64,000 nucleotides of DNA from NCBI RefSeq assembly GCF_024166365.1, contig NC_064841.1, positions 30,682,001-30,746,000 on the forward strand, in the 5' to 3' direction. Positions 38,801 through 45,695 of the stretch are shown here, piece by piece (within the stretch, counting starts at the first letter, position 1; each line of letters opens with the position of its first letter). The DNA comes from Elephas maximus indicus. Its lineage: Eukaryota; Chordata; Mammalia; Proboscidea; Elephantidae. Under the pieces are notes generated by a model. That model made no database searches. It was not told the origin of the DNA and worked only from the letters and a program-made list of their open reading frames with translations. Made by a program: the position numbers and the translations under genes.

Positions 38801-41800
38801 AACCCTATGAGGTAAAGGTCCCTTTTTACAACTCCTTTCTTACAATTTCTACTCAGGTAAGGTAATTTGCCCAAAGTTGCACAGCTAATAATTGCTGGAG
38901 CTGGAGAACAAGCTGGCCCAGTCTGGCTCAAGCTCTCAGCCACTGCCACCACATAAAAAAAAAAAAAAACAAACTAATTCTGTGTTATTGTTGCTATTGT
39001 TGTTAGGTGCTGTTGAATTGGTTCCGACTTAGTCCTATAAAGGCAACACTACCTGGTCCTGCGCCGACCTCACAATTATTGCTGTTTGAGCTCACTGTTG
39101 CAGCCACTGTGTACATCTATCTCATTGAGGGTCTTCCTCTTCTTCACTGACCCTCTACCAAGCATGATGTCCTTCTCCAAGGACTGGTCCTCCTGATAAC
39201 ATGTCCAAAGTACGTAAGACGACGTCTTCCATCTTCCCCTCTAAGGAGCACTCTGGCTATACTTCTTCGAAGACAGATTTGTTTGTTCTTCTGGCAGTTC
39301 ACAGTAGTCAATAATCTTCACCAACACATAACGCAAAGGCATCAATGCCTCTTCTCTGGAGCCCTAGTGCTGTAGTGAAGAAGAGCTTGGCAGCTAACCA
39401 AAACGTTATGCAGTTCAAATCCACCAGCCGCTCCTTGGGAACAACACTATGGGGCAGTTCTACTCCATCCTACAGGGTTGCTACAAGTTGGAATCCACAG
39501 CATTTAACGACACCACAATTCTTCTTTGGTCTTCCTTTTTCATTGTCCAGCTTTCACACATACATGAAAAACCAAAACCAAACCCACTGCCGTCGAGTCG
39601 ATTCTGACTCATAGCGACCCTACAGGACAGAGGAGAACTGCCTCATAGTTCCCAAGGAGCACCTGGCGGATTCAAACTGCTGACCTCTTGGTTAACAGTC
39701 AGAGCATTTAACCACTATGCCACCAGGATTTCCACATGTACATGAGGCAACTGAAAATACCACGGCTTGGGTCAGGCACACCTTAGTCCTCAAAGTGACA
39801 TCTTTGCTTTGTAATACTTTAAAGAGGTCTTTTACAGATTTGCCCAATGCAATACATCATTTGATTTCTTGACTGCTACTTCCATATGCATTAATTGTTG
39901 GTCCAAGTAAAATTAAATCCTTGACAACTTCAATATTTTCTCCATTTATCATAATGACACTTACTGGTTCAGTTGTGAGGATTTCTGTTTTCTTTATGTT
40001 GAGGTGTAATCCATACTGAAGGCTGTAGTCTTGGATCTTCATCAGTAAGTGCTTCAGGTTCTCTTCATTTTCAGCAAGCAAGGTTGTGTCATCTGCATAA
40101 CGCAGGTTGTTAAATGTTCCTCCAATCCTGATGACATGTTCTTCTTCATATAGTTCAGCTTTTCAGGTTATTTGCTCAGTGTACAGATTGAATAAATGTG
40201 GTAAAAGGATACAACCCGGATGTACACCTTTCCTGACTTTAAACCACACAGTATCCGCTTGTCCTGTTCGAAGAGGCTCTTGGTCTGTGTACAGGTTCCA
40301 CGTGAGCACAATTACGTTTTCTGGAATTCCCATTATTCCCTATGGTATCATAATTTGTTATGCTCTACAAAGTTGAATGCCCTGCACAGTCAATAAATAC
40401 AGGTAAACATCTTTCTGGTATTCTCTGCTTTGAGCCAAGATCCAACTGATATTATCAATAATATCCCTCATTCCACGTCCTCTTCTGAATCCAGCTTCAA
40501 TTTCTGGCTGTTCCCTGTCCATGTACTGTTGTAATCATTTTTCAATTATCTTCAGCAAAATTCTACTTGCCAGTGATACTAATGATACTGTATTCAGAAG
40601 AGACTCTGAAACTTGCTCTTGAATGTAGAGTAGCTAAAGCGAACGGAAGAAATGATGAAGTAAAAGAGCTGAACATAAGATTGCAAAGGATGGCTTGAAA
40701 AGACAAAGTATTATAATGGAATGTGCAAAGACCTGGAGTTAGAGAACAAAAGGAAGAACATGCTTGGCATTTCTCAAGCTGAAAGAACCGAAGAAAAAAT
40801 TCTAGCCCCCGGTTATAATACTGAAGGATTCCATGGGCAAAATAGTGAATGAGTCAGGAAAACATCAAATGAAGATGGAAGGAATACAGAGTCACTGTAC
40901 CAAAAAGAACTGGTCGACAATCAACCATTGTAGGAGGTAGCACATGATCAATAACCAGTGGTATTAAAGGAAGAAGTCCAATCTGCACTGGAAGAATTGG
41001 TGAAAAACAAGGCTCCAGGAACTGATGGAATACCAACTGAGGTGTTTCAACAAATGCATGCAACACTGGAAGCGCTCACTGGTCCATGCCAAGAAATTTG
41101 GAAGACAGCCATCTGGCCAACTGACTAAAAGAGATCCATATATGTGCCCATTCCAAAGAAAGGTGATCCAACAGAATATGAAAACAGTACTATACAGACT
41201 TTTTAACCTACCTTTCTGTTTAATCTGTAAGGTCCCAACTGAAATAATAGTAGTTATTCAAAAAGTGTATTAGATTACCTTTATAACAAGAACACTGAAT
41301 TGAAATTGTAAAACAAAGTCTATTCAAGGGCATAAAGTTGTACCATAGAGTCAGAAAGTAAAAATTTGACTTCAATATAAATTGTAATTAAAATTTCAGA
41401 CACCACCTCTAATCCACAGCACTAAATCTACTAAGACTAACCAAAACCAAACCAACTGCCATCGAGTCTACTGCGACTCATAGCGACCTTAAAGGACAAA
41501 GTAGACCTGCCCCACAGGGTATTCAAGGCTGTAATCTTTGCAGAAGCAGACTGCCACATCTTTCTCCAGTGGAGCGGCTGGTGGGTTTGACCTGCCTACA
41601 GTTAAGGTGGAGCGGCTGGTGGGTTTGACCTGCCCACCTTTTAGTAAAGAGCCATGGCTCTTAGCCACTGTGCTACCAGGGCTCCTCTAGTTTAAGACTA
41701 GAAATAGTAAACTTAGAAACTTTCTCCACACCGACCTTAAGCCCTGGTTTCATGACCTGCCTTAATCTGCCAAATTCCAAATTTTGATCACTGACATTTT

Positions 41801-43005
41801 TCCTAGTACTTCAAAGATTTCCTGATAATATTAATATGCATAGCTCGGACTACATGTGCTTTAGGTCAACAAACTAATTAACAAAATTAAAAAAAATTGA
41901 CTAATAAAACAGATGACATTACAAAATCATTCTAAACAGTAAAATAGTAATGAGCAGAAAGACAGCCAGTGTATGAATTTGTGATCAACGTACTACCAAT
42001 TTACAACATGCTATCAATTTATGATGCCATATGCTTCTTTTTTTTTTTTTTTATCAATTTATGATGCCATATGCTTCTAGGCACATTAGCTGATGATGAG
42101 ACAACCACTAATAAACACCGCGTGGAAGATGATTCACATATTTAATCCTCTTGATGAGACCCAACGACAACGGGGGAGCAGGGTGGCAATACAGGGAGGA
42201 ATGCACATGCATGTGGAATGAGGGAGCGATTATTATGTAGGTTATGAAGCTGACAAACTGGCATATGAAAGGTTCCGGGGCGCCACCAGCTCGTTGCAGC
42301 ACCAACGAGGTTGTGTTTATTTACACTGTGTAGCTTGGAAGAAAGCCGGCAAGCTTCAGGTAGGCTCTTAAGTTAATAATAATGAGGAGAAAGGAAGGCA
42401 AATGAACACCTGTGGGTAGGCAGATTGACGCCTGGGCCCCAATAGGCAGCTGACCAAGCACAGATCAATCTCCCTTCTACGGTCGTTTTCTATTTACGCA
42501 CAAAGAACAGGCTGCTTTGGGTCAGTCCTCTGCCTCCTTTCACCCTAATTACCGTGGCCTTGATTTTTAAGGAGAAAGAATGGAGTGGGTGGAGGGAGAG
42601 GAGAAGGGGTCTCGGGGAGGGTCTGTGTCTGCGCTCCCGAAAGGGCAGACCTCCCAACACAGGCCCGGGTCGGCACGGCCACAGGTTCCTGTGGAGACAG
42701 GCCGAGCAGCCGGGCCTCCACGTCCGGATTGCGAGCGCGGCGCCTCCTTCCTTCTCCCGTGGCCCCGCCACCTCCGTCTCGGTCTCCGCCGTCGCCACCA
42801 CCACCCCCCACTCGGGCCCCTCACAACGACACACCCTACAGCCCGCGGCCTCGCGGCAGAATAACACCCCACCTCGCCCTCGGTTTTGTTCGCCCTTCAA
42901 GGGGGCTTTTCCTACTTGTTTCACTTCTGAGCACCCTGAAGCCCCCTACCCAGGACACTGCTTTGCTACCTGGATCCGCTTCTTGTGTCGCCTGCGTTCC
43001 GCCAT
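20329..43005 (-). CDS. SEC62: SEC62 translocation protein, eight coding exons (whole gene span)
   Basis: Integral ER-membrane protein that works with SEC61 and SEC63 in post-translational import of small or weak-signal precursors, and serves as an ER-phagy receptor after stress (known family roles). Coding parts are 42970-43005, 32518-32626, 31549-31654, 27390-27594, 27104-27196, 26303-26363, 22953-23072 and 20329-20801. They total 1203 nt, or 400 residues plus stop; human SEC62 is 399. Every intron is GT-AG and the frame stays open across all joins. By residue: basic N-terminus 1-12, conserved cytosolic domain about 13-100, Lys-rich linker about 100-170, membrane spans about 197-217 and 233-255, then an acidic Ser-rich cytosolic tail with NDFEMI (361-366), the LC3-interacting motif. 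I see no frameshift or premature stop, so this is the functional locus and not a retrocopy. Confidence 0.97.
20802..22952 (-). other. SEC62 intron 7
   Basis: GT-AG intron of about 2.15 kb. It is AT-rich and holds one SINE (22251-22372); no other feature is seen. Confidence 0.85.
22251..22372 (-). repeat. Afrotherian tRNA-derived SINE in SEC62 intron 7
   Basis: A young copy lacking part of the head. The exact 15-bp duplication TATCAATGGGTATGA occurs at 22236-22250 and 22373-22387. Sense orientation with respect to SEC62. Confidence 0.93.
22953..23072 (-). CDS. SEC62: SEC62 coding exon 7 (TM1 end, lumenal loop, TM2 start)
   Basis: One hundred and twenty nt encoding residues 205-243 with split codons at both ends: IAVIAATLFPLWPAEMRVGV, then YYLSVGAGCFVASILLLAV. 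It covers the end of the first membrane helix, a short lumenal loop (about 218-230) and the start of the second helix. The acceptor is TTGTTCCAG and the donor GTAAGT. Confidence 0.96.
23215..23684 (+). mobile_element. RTE LINE 3' end in SEC62 intron 6
   Basis: Plus-strand RTE C-terminus followed by GGGTCGCTGAGTCGGAGCTG and (AAC)n. The tail block GAGTCGGA-CTGACT is the part shared with the SINEs. Confidence 0.85.
24190..24345 (+). repeat. MIR SINE
   Basis: Core-like GCAAGTTACTTAACCCCTCT, then AATAAGTGGGTAATAATAA and GAGGATGAAATGA, the usual MIR order. Confidence 0.6.
24642..24842 (-). repeat. Afrotherian SINE, third length class
   Basis: Same internal segment as 844-1047 (GTGACCTTTCAGGGGC, GAGGTGCCTCTG) and the reversed head CCACCCAGGGACTCC. 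Confidence 0.8.
25665..25702 (-). repeat. SINE tail fragment
   Basis: CCAGTGCCCTCAAGTCGATT then TCGACTCATA is the reverse of the SINE 3' end only. Confidence 0.6.
26303..26363 (-). CDS. SEC62: SEC62 coding exon 6 (start of TM1)
   Basis: Sixty-one nt encoding VFVWIYDPVHFKTFVMGLIL (residues 184-203) and the first base of Val204. The acceptor is CTTTTAG and the donor GTAAGT. The first membrane span begins near residue 197. Residue 185 is Phe (TTT) where human SEC62 has Tyr, as I remember it; the change is conservative. Confidence 0.95.
27104..27196 (-). CDS. SEC62: SEC62 coding exon 5
   Basis: Thirty-one whole codons: EETPGTPKKKETKKKFKLEP, then HDDQVFLDGNE (residues 153-183). The acceptor is TTTCATAG and the donor GTGAGT. 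It finishes the Lys-rich linker and leads to the first membrane span, which begins in the next exon. Confidence 0.96.
27390..27594 (-). CDS. SEC62: SEC62 coding exon 4 (Lys-rich linker)
   Basis: Encodes the last base of Arg84, then LLKKQFFHRALKVMKMKYDK and a highly charged Lys/Glu segment to KKDGEKEETKK (residues 85-152). The acceptor AG is at 27595-27596 and the donor GTGAGC starts at 27389. The charged linker lies on the cytosolic side before the first membrane span. On the plus strand the exon looks like a Ser/Phe-rich open frame, which is a compositional shadow of the Lys/Glu codons. Confidence 0.96.
28720..28870 (+). repeat. MIR-like SINE
   Basis: CTACCACTTAACTAGCTGTG, then TTAAGTTACTTAATCTCAAA and a CTCATAGGGGCTGTT block in MIR order. 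Confidence 0.55.
29150..29450 (+). repeat. Old L2-like 3' end
   Basis: GAATGAGCTTTGCGGCAGGG, TCTGGAATATAGGAGGTATTC and the trailing TTGTTGAATTAGT resemble an L2 terminus. Confidence 0.5.
30215..30385 (+). repeat. MIR SINE
   Basis: Well preserved: AGTGCAGTGGTTAAGAGCAC, GAATCCTGGCTCTGCCGCTT, ACTTCTCTGGGCCTCAGTTT. Confidence 0.8.
31549..31654 (-). CDS. SEC62: SEC62 coding exon 3
   Basis: Encodes residues 50-83 with split codons at both ends (Ala49 and Arg84). It starts SKAVDCLLDSKWAKAKKGEE and ends SVVDYCN, the rest of the conserved N-terminal cytosolic domain. The acceptor is TTTTTAG before 31654 and the donor is GTAGTG from 31548. Length is 106 nt, as the frame requires. Confidence 0.96.
31755..31924 (-). 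repeat. Afrotherian SINE, long class, in SEC62 intron 2
   Basis: Contains the CATGTCTTTCTCCTGAGG internal module of the long class and the reversed head GAGCCACCAGGGCTC. It lies about 100 bp upstream of SEC62 exon 3. Confidence 0.75.
32518..32626 (-). CDS. SEC62: SEC62 coding exon 2
   Basis: Encodes residues 13-48 plus the first base of Ala49: EVGEPSKEEKAVAKYLRFN, then the CPTKSTNMMGHRVDYFI part of the conserved cytosolic domain. The acceptor is TTTTGCAG ending at 32627 and the donor is GTAGGA starting at 32517. The split GCT codon is completed in exon 3. Length is 109 nt. Confidence 0.96.
32723..33034. mobile_element. TA-flanked terminal-inverted-repeat DNA transposon remnant
   Basis: Left end CTGGCAGTCCCCAGATTATG; right end, reversed, CAGTAAGTCCCTAGGTTACA. 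Both are flanked by TA. About 310 bp with no transposase, so a non-autonomous Tigger/mariner-type element is likely. Confidence 0.6.
33936..34020 (-). mobile_element. RTE/SINE tail fragment
   Basis: TTGTTAGCTGCTGTTGGCCC then GTGGTCCTGCGCCATGGGAC, the reverse of the RTE-type 3' end. Confidence 0.6.
35117..35277 (+). repeat. Afrotherian tRNA-derived SINE in SEC62 intron 1
   Basis: Short class, complete. The exact 11-bp duplication AGAAGCCTTCT lies at 35106-35116 and 35278-35288. Antisense to SEC62. Confidence 0.93.
35525..36044 (+). mobile_element. L1 3' end in SEC62 intron 1
   Basis: Reverse-complement match to 12540-13080, ending in an A-rich tail. The 13-bp duplication AAAGTTTGGTTAG occurs at 35512-35524 and 36045-36057. 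Confidence 0.92.
36641..37149 (-). mobile_element. MaLR-type solo LTR (MLT1-like)
   Basis: The reverse strand begins TGTCATGGGTTGAATTATCC and ends TGTAGCAGCACTAGATGACT, as in MLT1-type ERVL-MaLR LTRs. About 510 bp, with no internal or coding sequence next to it. Confidence 0.65.
37418..37908 (+). mobile_element. L1 3' end in SEC62 intron 1
   Basis: Matches the reverse of the 54.3-54.8 kb and 5.1-5.6 kb L1 3' UTRs and ends in A10. The exact 16-bp duplication AAAAAACTCTGAACTT lies at 37402-37417 and 37909-37924. Confidence 0.93.
37962..38112 (-). repeat. Afrotherian tRNA-derived SINE in SEC62 intron 1
   Basis: Reverse tail CCACTGCGGTCGAGCTAATT; the head is degraded at AACCCCAAGGTGCC. Short class, sense to SEC62. 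Confidence 0.85.
38800..38940 (-). repeat. MIR-like SINE
   Basis: CCTATGAGGTAAAGGTCCC, AAGTTGCACAGCTAATAATT and GCTGGAGCTGGAGAACAAG, the reverse MIR order. Confidence 0.55.
39352..39515 (+). repeat. Afrotherian SINE inside the intron 1 RTE
   Basis: Head GGAGCCCTAGTGCTGTAGTG, B box near ATGCAGTTCAAATCC, tail GTTGGAATCCACAGCAT. Antisense to SEC62. Confidence 0.85.
39568..39738 (-). repeat. Afrotherian SINE inside the intron 1 RTE, opposite orientation
   Basis: Near-consensus: CACTGCCGTCGAGTCGATTC, CTGGCGGATTCAAACTGC, ATGCCACCAGGATTTCC. The short duplication TACATGA lies at 39561-39567 and 39739-39745. It faces the SINE 50 bp away. Confidence 0.9.
41437..41690 (-). repeat. Afrotherian SINE, long class, with an internal tandem duplication
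   Basis: Contains the long-class module CACATCTTTCTCCAGTGG. A 28-bp block (starting GTGGAGCGGCTGGTGGG) is repeated at 41569-41596 and 41607-41634, a 38-bp period not found in the other copies. Confidence 0.88.
42012..42078. repeat. 27-bp exact direct repeat separated only by 13 T
   Basis: The block at 42012-42038 (starts TATCAATTTATGATGCC, ends GCTTCT) recurs exactly at 42052-42078, and only T residues lie between. It looks like a target-site duplication around a bare poly(T). Confidence 0.9.
42970..43005 (-). CDS. SEC62: SEC62 coding exon 1
   Basis: Encodes MAERRRHKKRIQ, the basic N-terminus that in mammalian SEC62 contributes to ribosome and SEC63 contacts. The exon ends on a whole codon (CAG) and is followed by donor GTAGCA at 42969 downward. 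The start was chosen because the context CAACATGGCGGA matches the known SEC62 N-terminus and a strong initiation element. It lies in a CpG island. The next coding exon is 10.3 kb away. Confidence 0.95.
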
Positions 43006-43009
43006 GTTG
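42998..43009 (-). promoter_or_regulatory. TISU/YY1-type element over the SEC62 start codon
   Basis: The sequence CAACATGGCGGA matches the TISU consensus SAASATGGCGGC at 11 of 12 positions. TISU elements drive both transcription (through YY1) and scanning-free initiation on mRNAs with very short leaders. The match implies a 5' UTR of perhaps 5-30 nt, which would place the transcription start near 43010-43035. Confidence 0.6.
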
Positions 43010-43439
43010 GCCGCTCCGCCCGCTTCCTTCTTTCGTGGAGCGAGGAGGGGGCGGTGTAAACCTCGCGAGATTGCGCCTCGCGGTCCGTTATGTAACTCAC
43101 CGGCTGGGGCCCGGGAAAGGGGGAGGCCCGGCGACGCCCGGATCCAGGCAGGTGGTGCGCTCGTTGGCGGGGGCCTTTTCTCGTGTCTTCTCTCGGCATC
43201 TGTTGTTTCGGAAATTGAAGAGCTCTGGGTCCAGGGAGAAGTCGAGAAGTGGGTCCGAGAACGAGAGGGCTGGCAAGAACTCTTGGTTCACTAACCTGGC
43301 AGAGCGTCTGAATCACCTGGGAAGCGCCTAAAATACGGATTACCGGGCCCCACCCCCTCAGAGTTGGATTCAGTTTGTTTTGGGTGGGGCCTTTCACAGA
43401 AGGAATTTATTGAGACCGATCAAGTCGTAGGTGTTTTAC

Positions 43440-43615
43440 CTATGGTAGCTCCTGTAATCTTCACAAAGAGCCCACCCAACCCTTCACCACATGTACCTTT
43501 ATTAACCCCATATTAAAGATGGGAAAACCGAGACAGCTGGGGATTAGAGATACGAGCTGACTTATTTCAGGTTCCGCAGCTGGTAAGTGGCAGAGCCAAG
43601 CCCTAAGTCAGTTGT
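43440..43615 (-). repeat. MIR-like SINE upstream of SEC62
   Basis: TGTAATCTTCACAAAGAGCC, ATTAAAGATGGGAAAACCGAG, GCAGCTGGTAAGTGGCAGAG, the reverse MIR order. Confidence 0.65.
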
Positions 43616-44017
43616 TTTTCCCCCTACAATGTTCTCGTAGTGTGGCTGATCGAAAACAAATTGGATTCTCTATTCCATTCTCCACCTTGCTTCTTGAAAC
43701 TCACCTTTGGAACCCAGGAGGTAGAACCCAGGGAAGTCCAAGTAAAATGAATCGGAAAAAGATTCTAAGAAGTTGAGAAGGTGACAGGCTGTAGGCTATT
43801 TTCAAGTCTGGTGAATAACTATTGTAACTATTGTTTTTTTTTAGAGCCACTTAGACCCAAAAAAAGGGCTAAAATTGTTAAGAAGTGCTTAGGTGGAAAT
43901 TCCCATAACATTAATGGAGATTTTTAAGCATTCTTTTTTAATTGTAGAAATTTGGGAAAATACAAAGAAGTATAAGAAAATAAGAATTCAAAATTCCACC
44001 ACCAAGAGATATAAGCC

Positions 44018-44231
44018 AAAAAACCAAACCAACTGCTCTGTAGTGGATTCTGAGTCATAGTGACCCTGTAGGGCAGAGTAGAACAGCCCCACAGGGTTTC
44101 CAAGGCTGTAGTCTTTAGGGAATCAGACTGCATTTTCTTTCTCCTGAAGAGCAGTGGGTTGGTTCCAACCCCTGATTGCTTTGTTAGCCAGCCCAGCCTT
44201 AACCTTAACCACCGTGCCACTAGGGCTCCTA
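44018..44231 (-). repeat. Afrotherian SINE, long class
   Basis: Reverse tail CAAACCAACTGCTCTGTAGT, internal module TTTTCTTTCTCCTGAAGAG, reversed head CACTAGGGCTCC. Followed 15 bp later by another SINE in the same orientation. Confidence 0.85.
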
Positions 44232-44246
44232 CCAAGGCGTATCACC

Positions 44247-44384
44247 AAAAACACAAACCCATTGCCGTTAAATCAATTCTGACTCAGAGTGATCCTAGGG
44301 TTTCCAAAGAGCAACTGGTAGATTCGAACAGATGACCTTTTGGTTAGCCGCCAAGGTCTTAACCACTGTACCACCAGGGCTCCA
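44247..44384 (-). repeat. Afrotherian SINE, short class
   Basis: CCATTGCCGTTAAATCAATT to CTGTACCACCAGGGCTCC. About 25 bp of the middle is missing between GATCCTA and GGGTTTCC. Confidence 0.85.
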
Positions 44385-44726
44385 GCAAGAGATATAGCTA
44401 CTGTTAAAAATTTTAGTTTATTTTCTTCTAGTATTTATTTTCTATATTTATACATTTTCTCTCCCAAATGGAGATCATTCTGTATATGCAATATGGTTGC
44501 CTGCTTTTTTCATTTAATATTATATTGTATATAATATATTGTGTGTAATATAATGTTTATATTATATTTAGTATTGTAAGCATTTCTTATGTTGTGAAAT
44601 CCTTCAGGTTTCCCATATTACGTATGTAACCTAATAGAAATTAAATATGCAGTTAAGGCAGACTGTGGTATCTTGGTGCCACTTGTCTTTTGGATTATGC
44701 AATTCTGGCCTCAGGGTACAGGATCA

Positions 44727-45188
44727 CAGTGGTGTCACTACAAGGGTGCACAGGGTGCTGACCATGTGGGGTGGCACCAAAATGACTATAAAATTTTTGT
44801 GCAGTGTTTCAGCAGAAATTTACTATTTTTTATAAAAATATCCCTGTAGTTAGTTATAGTTATAACAACAAAAGCATTTTTCGTAAGCCCAGCTTACATG
44901 TATCAATATACGTAGAAGGCAAAAACTCTATGCTAATAATAACTCTAACTAATAATGCACTCCAGTTAGAGCTGTCATTATTACCCCATTACAGTGATGC
45001 TTCAAATCGCGTGGTTCTGTCTGCATGTGCTACATGCACACACTGTTGTTTCATTTCTGCCGGTGTTTTTAAAATTGCTGATTTTGTCAAAATTTCTTGT
45101 GTTTTAGCTATAATATTGTGGCAATTAGCATGGGGAGTGATACCATGAGTTACTGTGCTGGGTGACACCAACCCTAGTGATGCCACTG
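44727..45188. mobile_element. hAT-type terminal-inverted-repeat DNA transposon (non-autonomous)
   Basis: Left end CAGTGGTGTCACTACAAGGG; right end, reversed, CAGTGGCATCACTAGGGTTG. Flanks CAGGATCA (44719-44726) and CAGAGTCA (45189-45196) fit a diverged 8-bp duplication (6 of 8), the hAT size. 462 bp; the 114-codon frame inside has no transposase motif. Confidence 0.65.
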
Positions 45189-45463
45189 CAGAGTCAGCAA
45201 GCCATTTGGTTCCTTTCTCTTCTATAATCTGTAACTAGTGTGTGTGTGGGAGAGGAGGGGGTGAGAAAAGTGACGATTCTTAGAAATTAACCCAAAACAT
45301 AACCTTATAATTTAGATAAGAAATGTCTTTACTTCCTCAGTCCATCTCCCCACCCAACATGATGATCCGTCTGTTTTGTGTTGTTTTATTCGGAGAACAC
45401 AGACTGTTCTCAGAGGACAGCTGGTATATGAATGATATATTATTGCAGTTGATAGATGCTGAG

Positions 45464-45541
45464 TGTCTGTTGTTAGGTGCCATCGAGACGATTTCGACTC
45501 ATAGTGACCCCATATGACAGAGTAGACTGCCCTGTAGGGTT
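45464..45541 (-). repeat. RTE/SINE tail fragment
   Basis: TTGTTAGGTGCCATCGAGAC to GACTGCCCTGTAGGGT, ending abruptly at a T16 tract. Confidence 0.6.
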
Positions 45542-45695
45542 TTTTTTTTTTTTTTTTGACTTAAAACACAAATTTGTTATCTTACAGTTCTGGAGGTAAG
45601 AAGTCCAACATGAATCATATAAGGCTAAAATCAAGGCGTTAGCAGGGCTGTGTTCCTTGTGGATGCTCTAGGGGACAATCTGTTCCCTTGCCTTT

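Larger units (their letters stand above)
38983..41195 (-). mobile_element. RTE LINE with inverted 5' segment (twin priming) in SEC62 intron 1
   Basis: 38983-40590 is the minus-strand 3' part of an RTE. 40591-41195 is the upstream RT-coding part of the element on the plus strand. The plus segment ends in KAPGTDGIPTEVF then PIPKKGDPTEYEN, exactly where the minus segment begins (LKIIEK region). One element with an inverted 5' end explains this. Two SINEs have since entered it (39352-39515 and 39568-39738). Confidence 0.85.
32627..42969 (-). other. SEC62 intron 1 (10.3 kb)
   Basis: GT-AG intron crowded with insertions: a TA-flanked DNA transposon remnant, an RTE tail, two L1 3' ends, one MaLR LTR, five SINEs and a twin-primed RTE. 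About 41.7-42.5 kb holds nothing clear apart from the duplicated block at 42012-42078. Confidence 0.85.
42550..43330 (-). promoter_or_regulatory. SEC62: SEC62 CpG-island promoter and first exon region
   Basis: A strongly GC-rich, CpG-dense block in an otherwise AT-rich window, centred on the SEC62 start codon. No TATA box is seen upstream of the ATG. Read on the minus strand it contains a GC box (CCGCCCCC, about 43045-43053), TCTCGCGAGG (43061-43070), a D-box palindrome TTATGTAA (43088-43095) and AACATGGCGG over the start codon. This is the usual architecture of a housekeeping, dispersed-initiation promoter. Open frames on both strands here come from the scarcity of stop codons in GC-rich DNA. 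Confidence 0.85.

Noticed and set aside
42554..43331. Long plus-strand open frames of 246 and 248 codons over the SEC62 CpG island
   Set aside because: They overlap SEC62 exon 1 antisense, use low-complexity Pro/Ser/Arg-rich composition in two frames at once, and arise from few stop codons in GC-rich DNA. A divergent non-coding transcript is possible but cannot be shown from sequence.
44804..45148. 114-codon frame inside the hAT-type element as a transposase
   Set aside because: No DDE/hATC motifs and a low-complexity composition; a 462-bp element is too short for a transposase.
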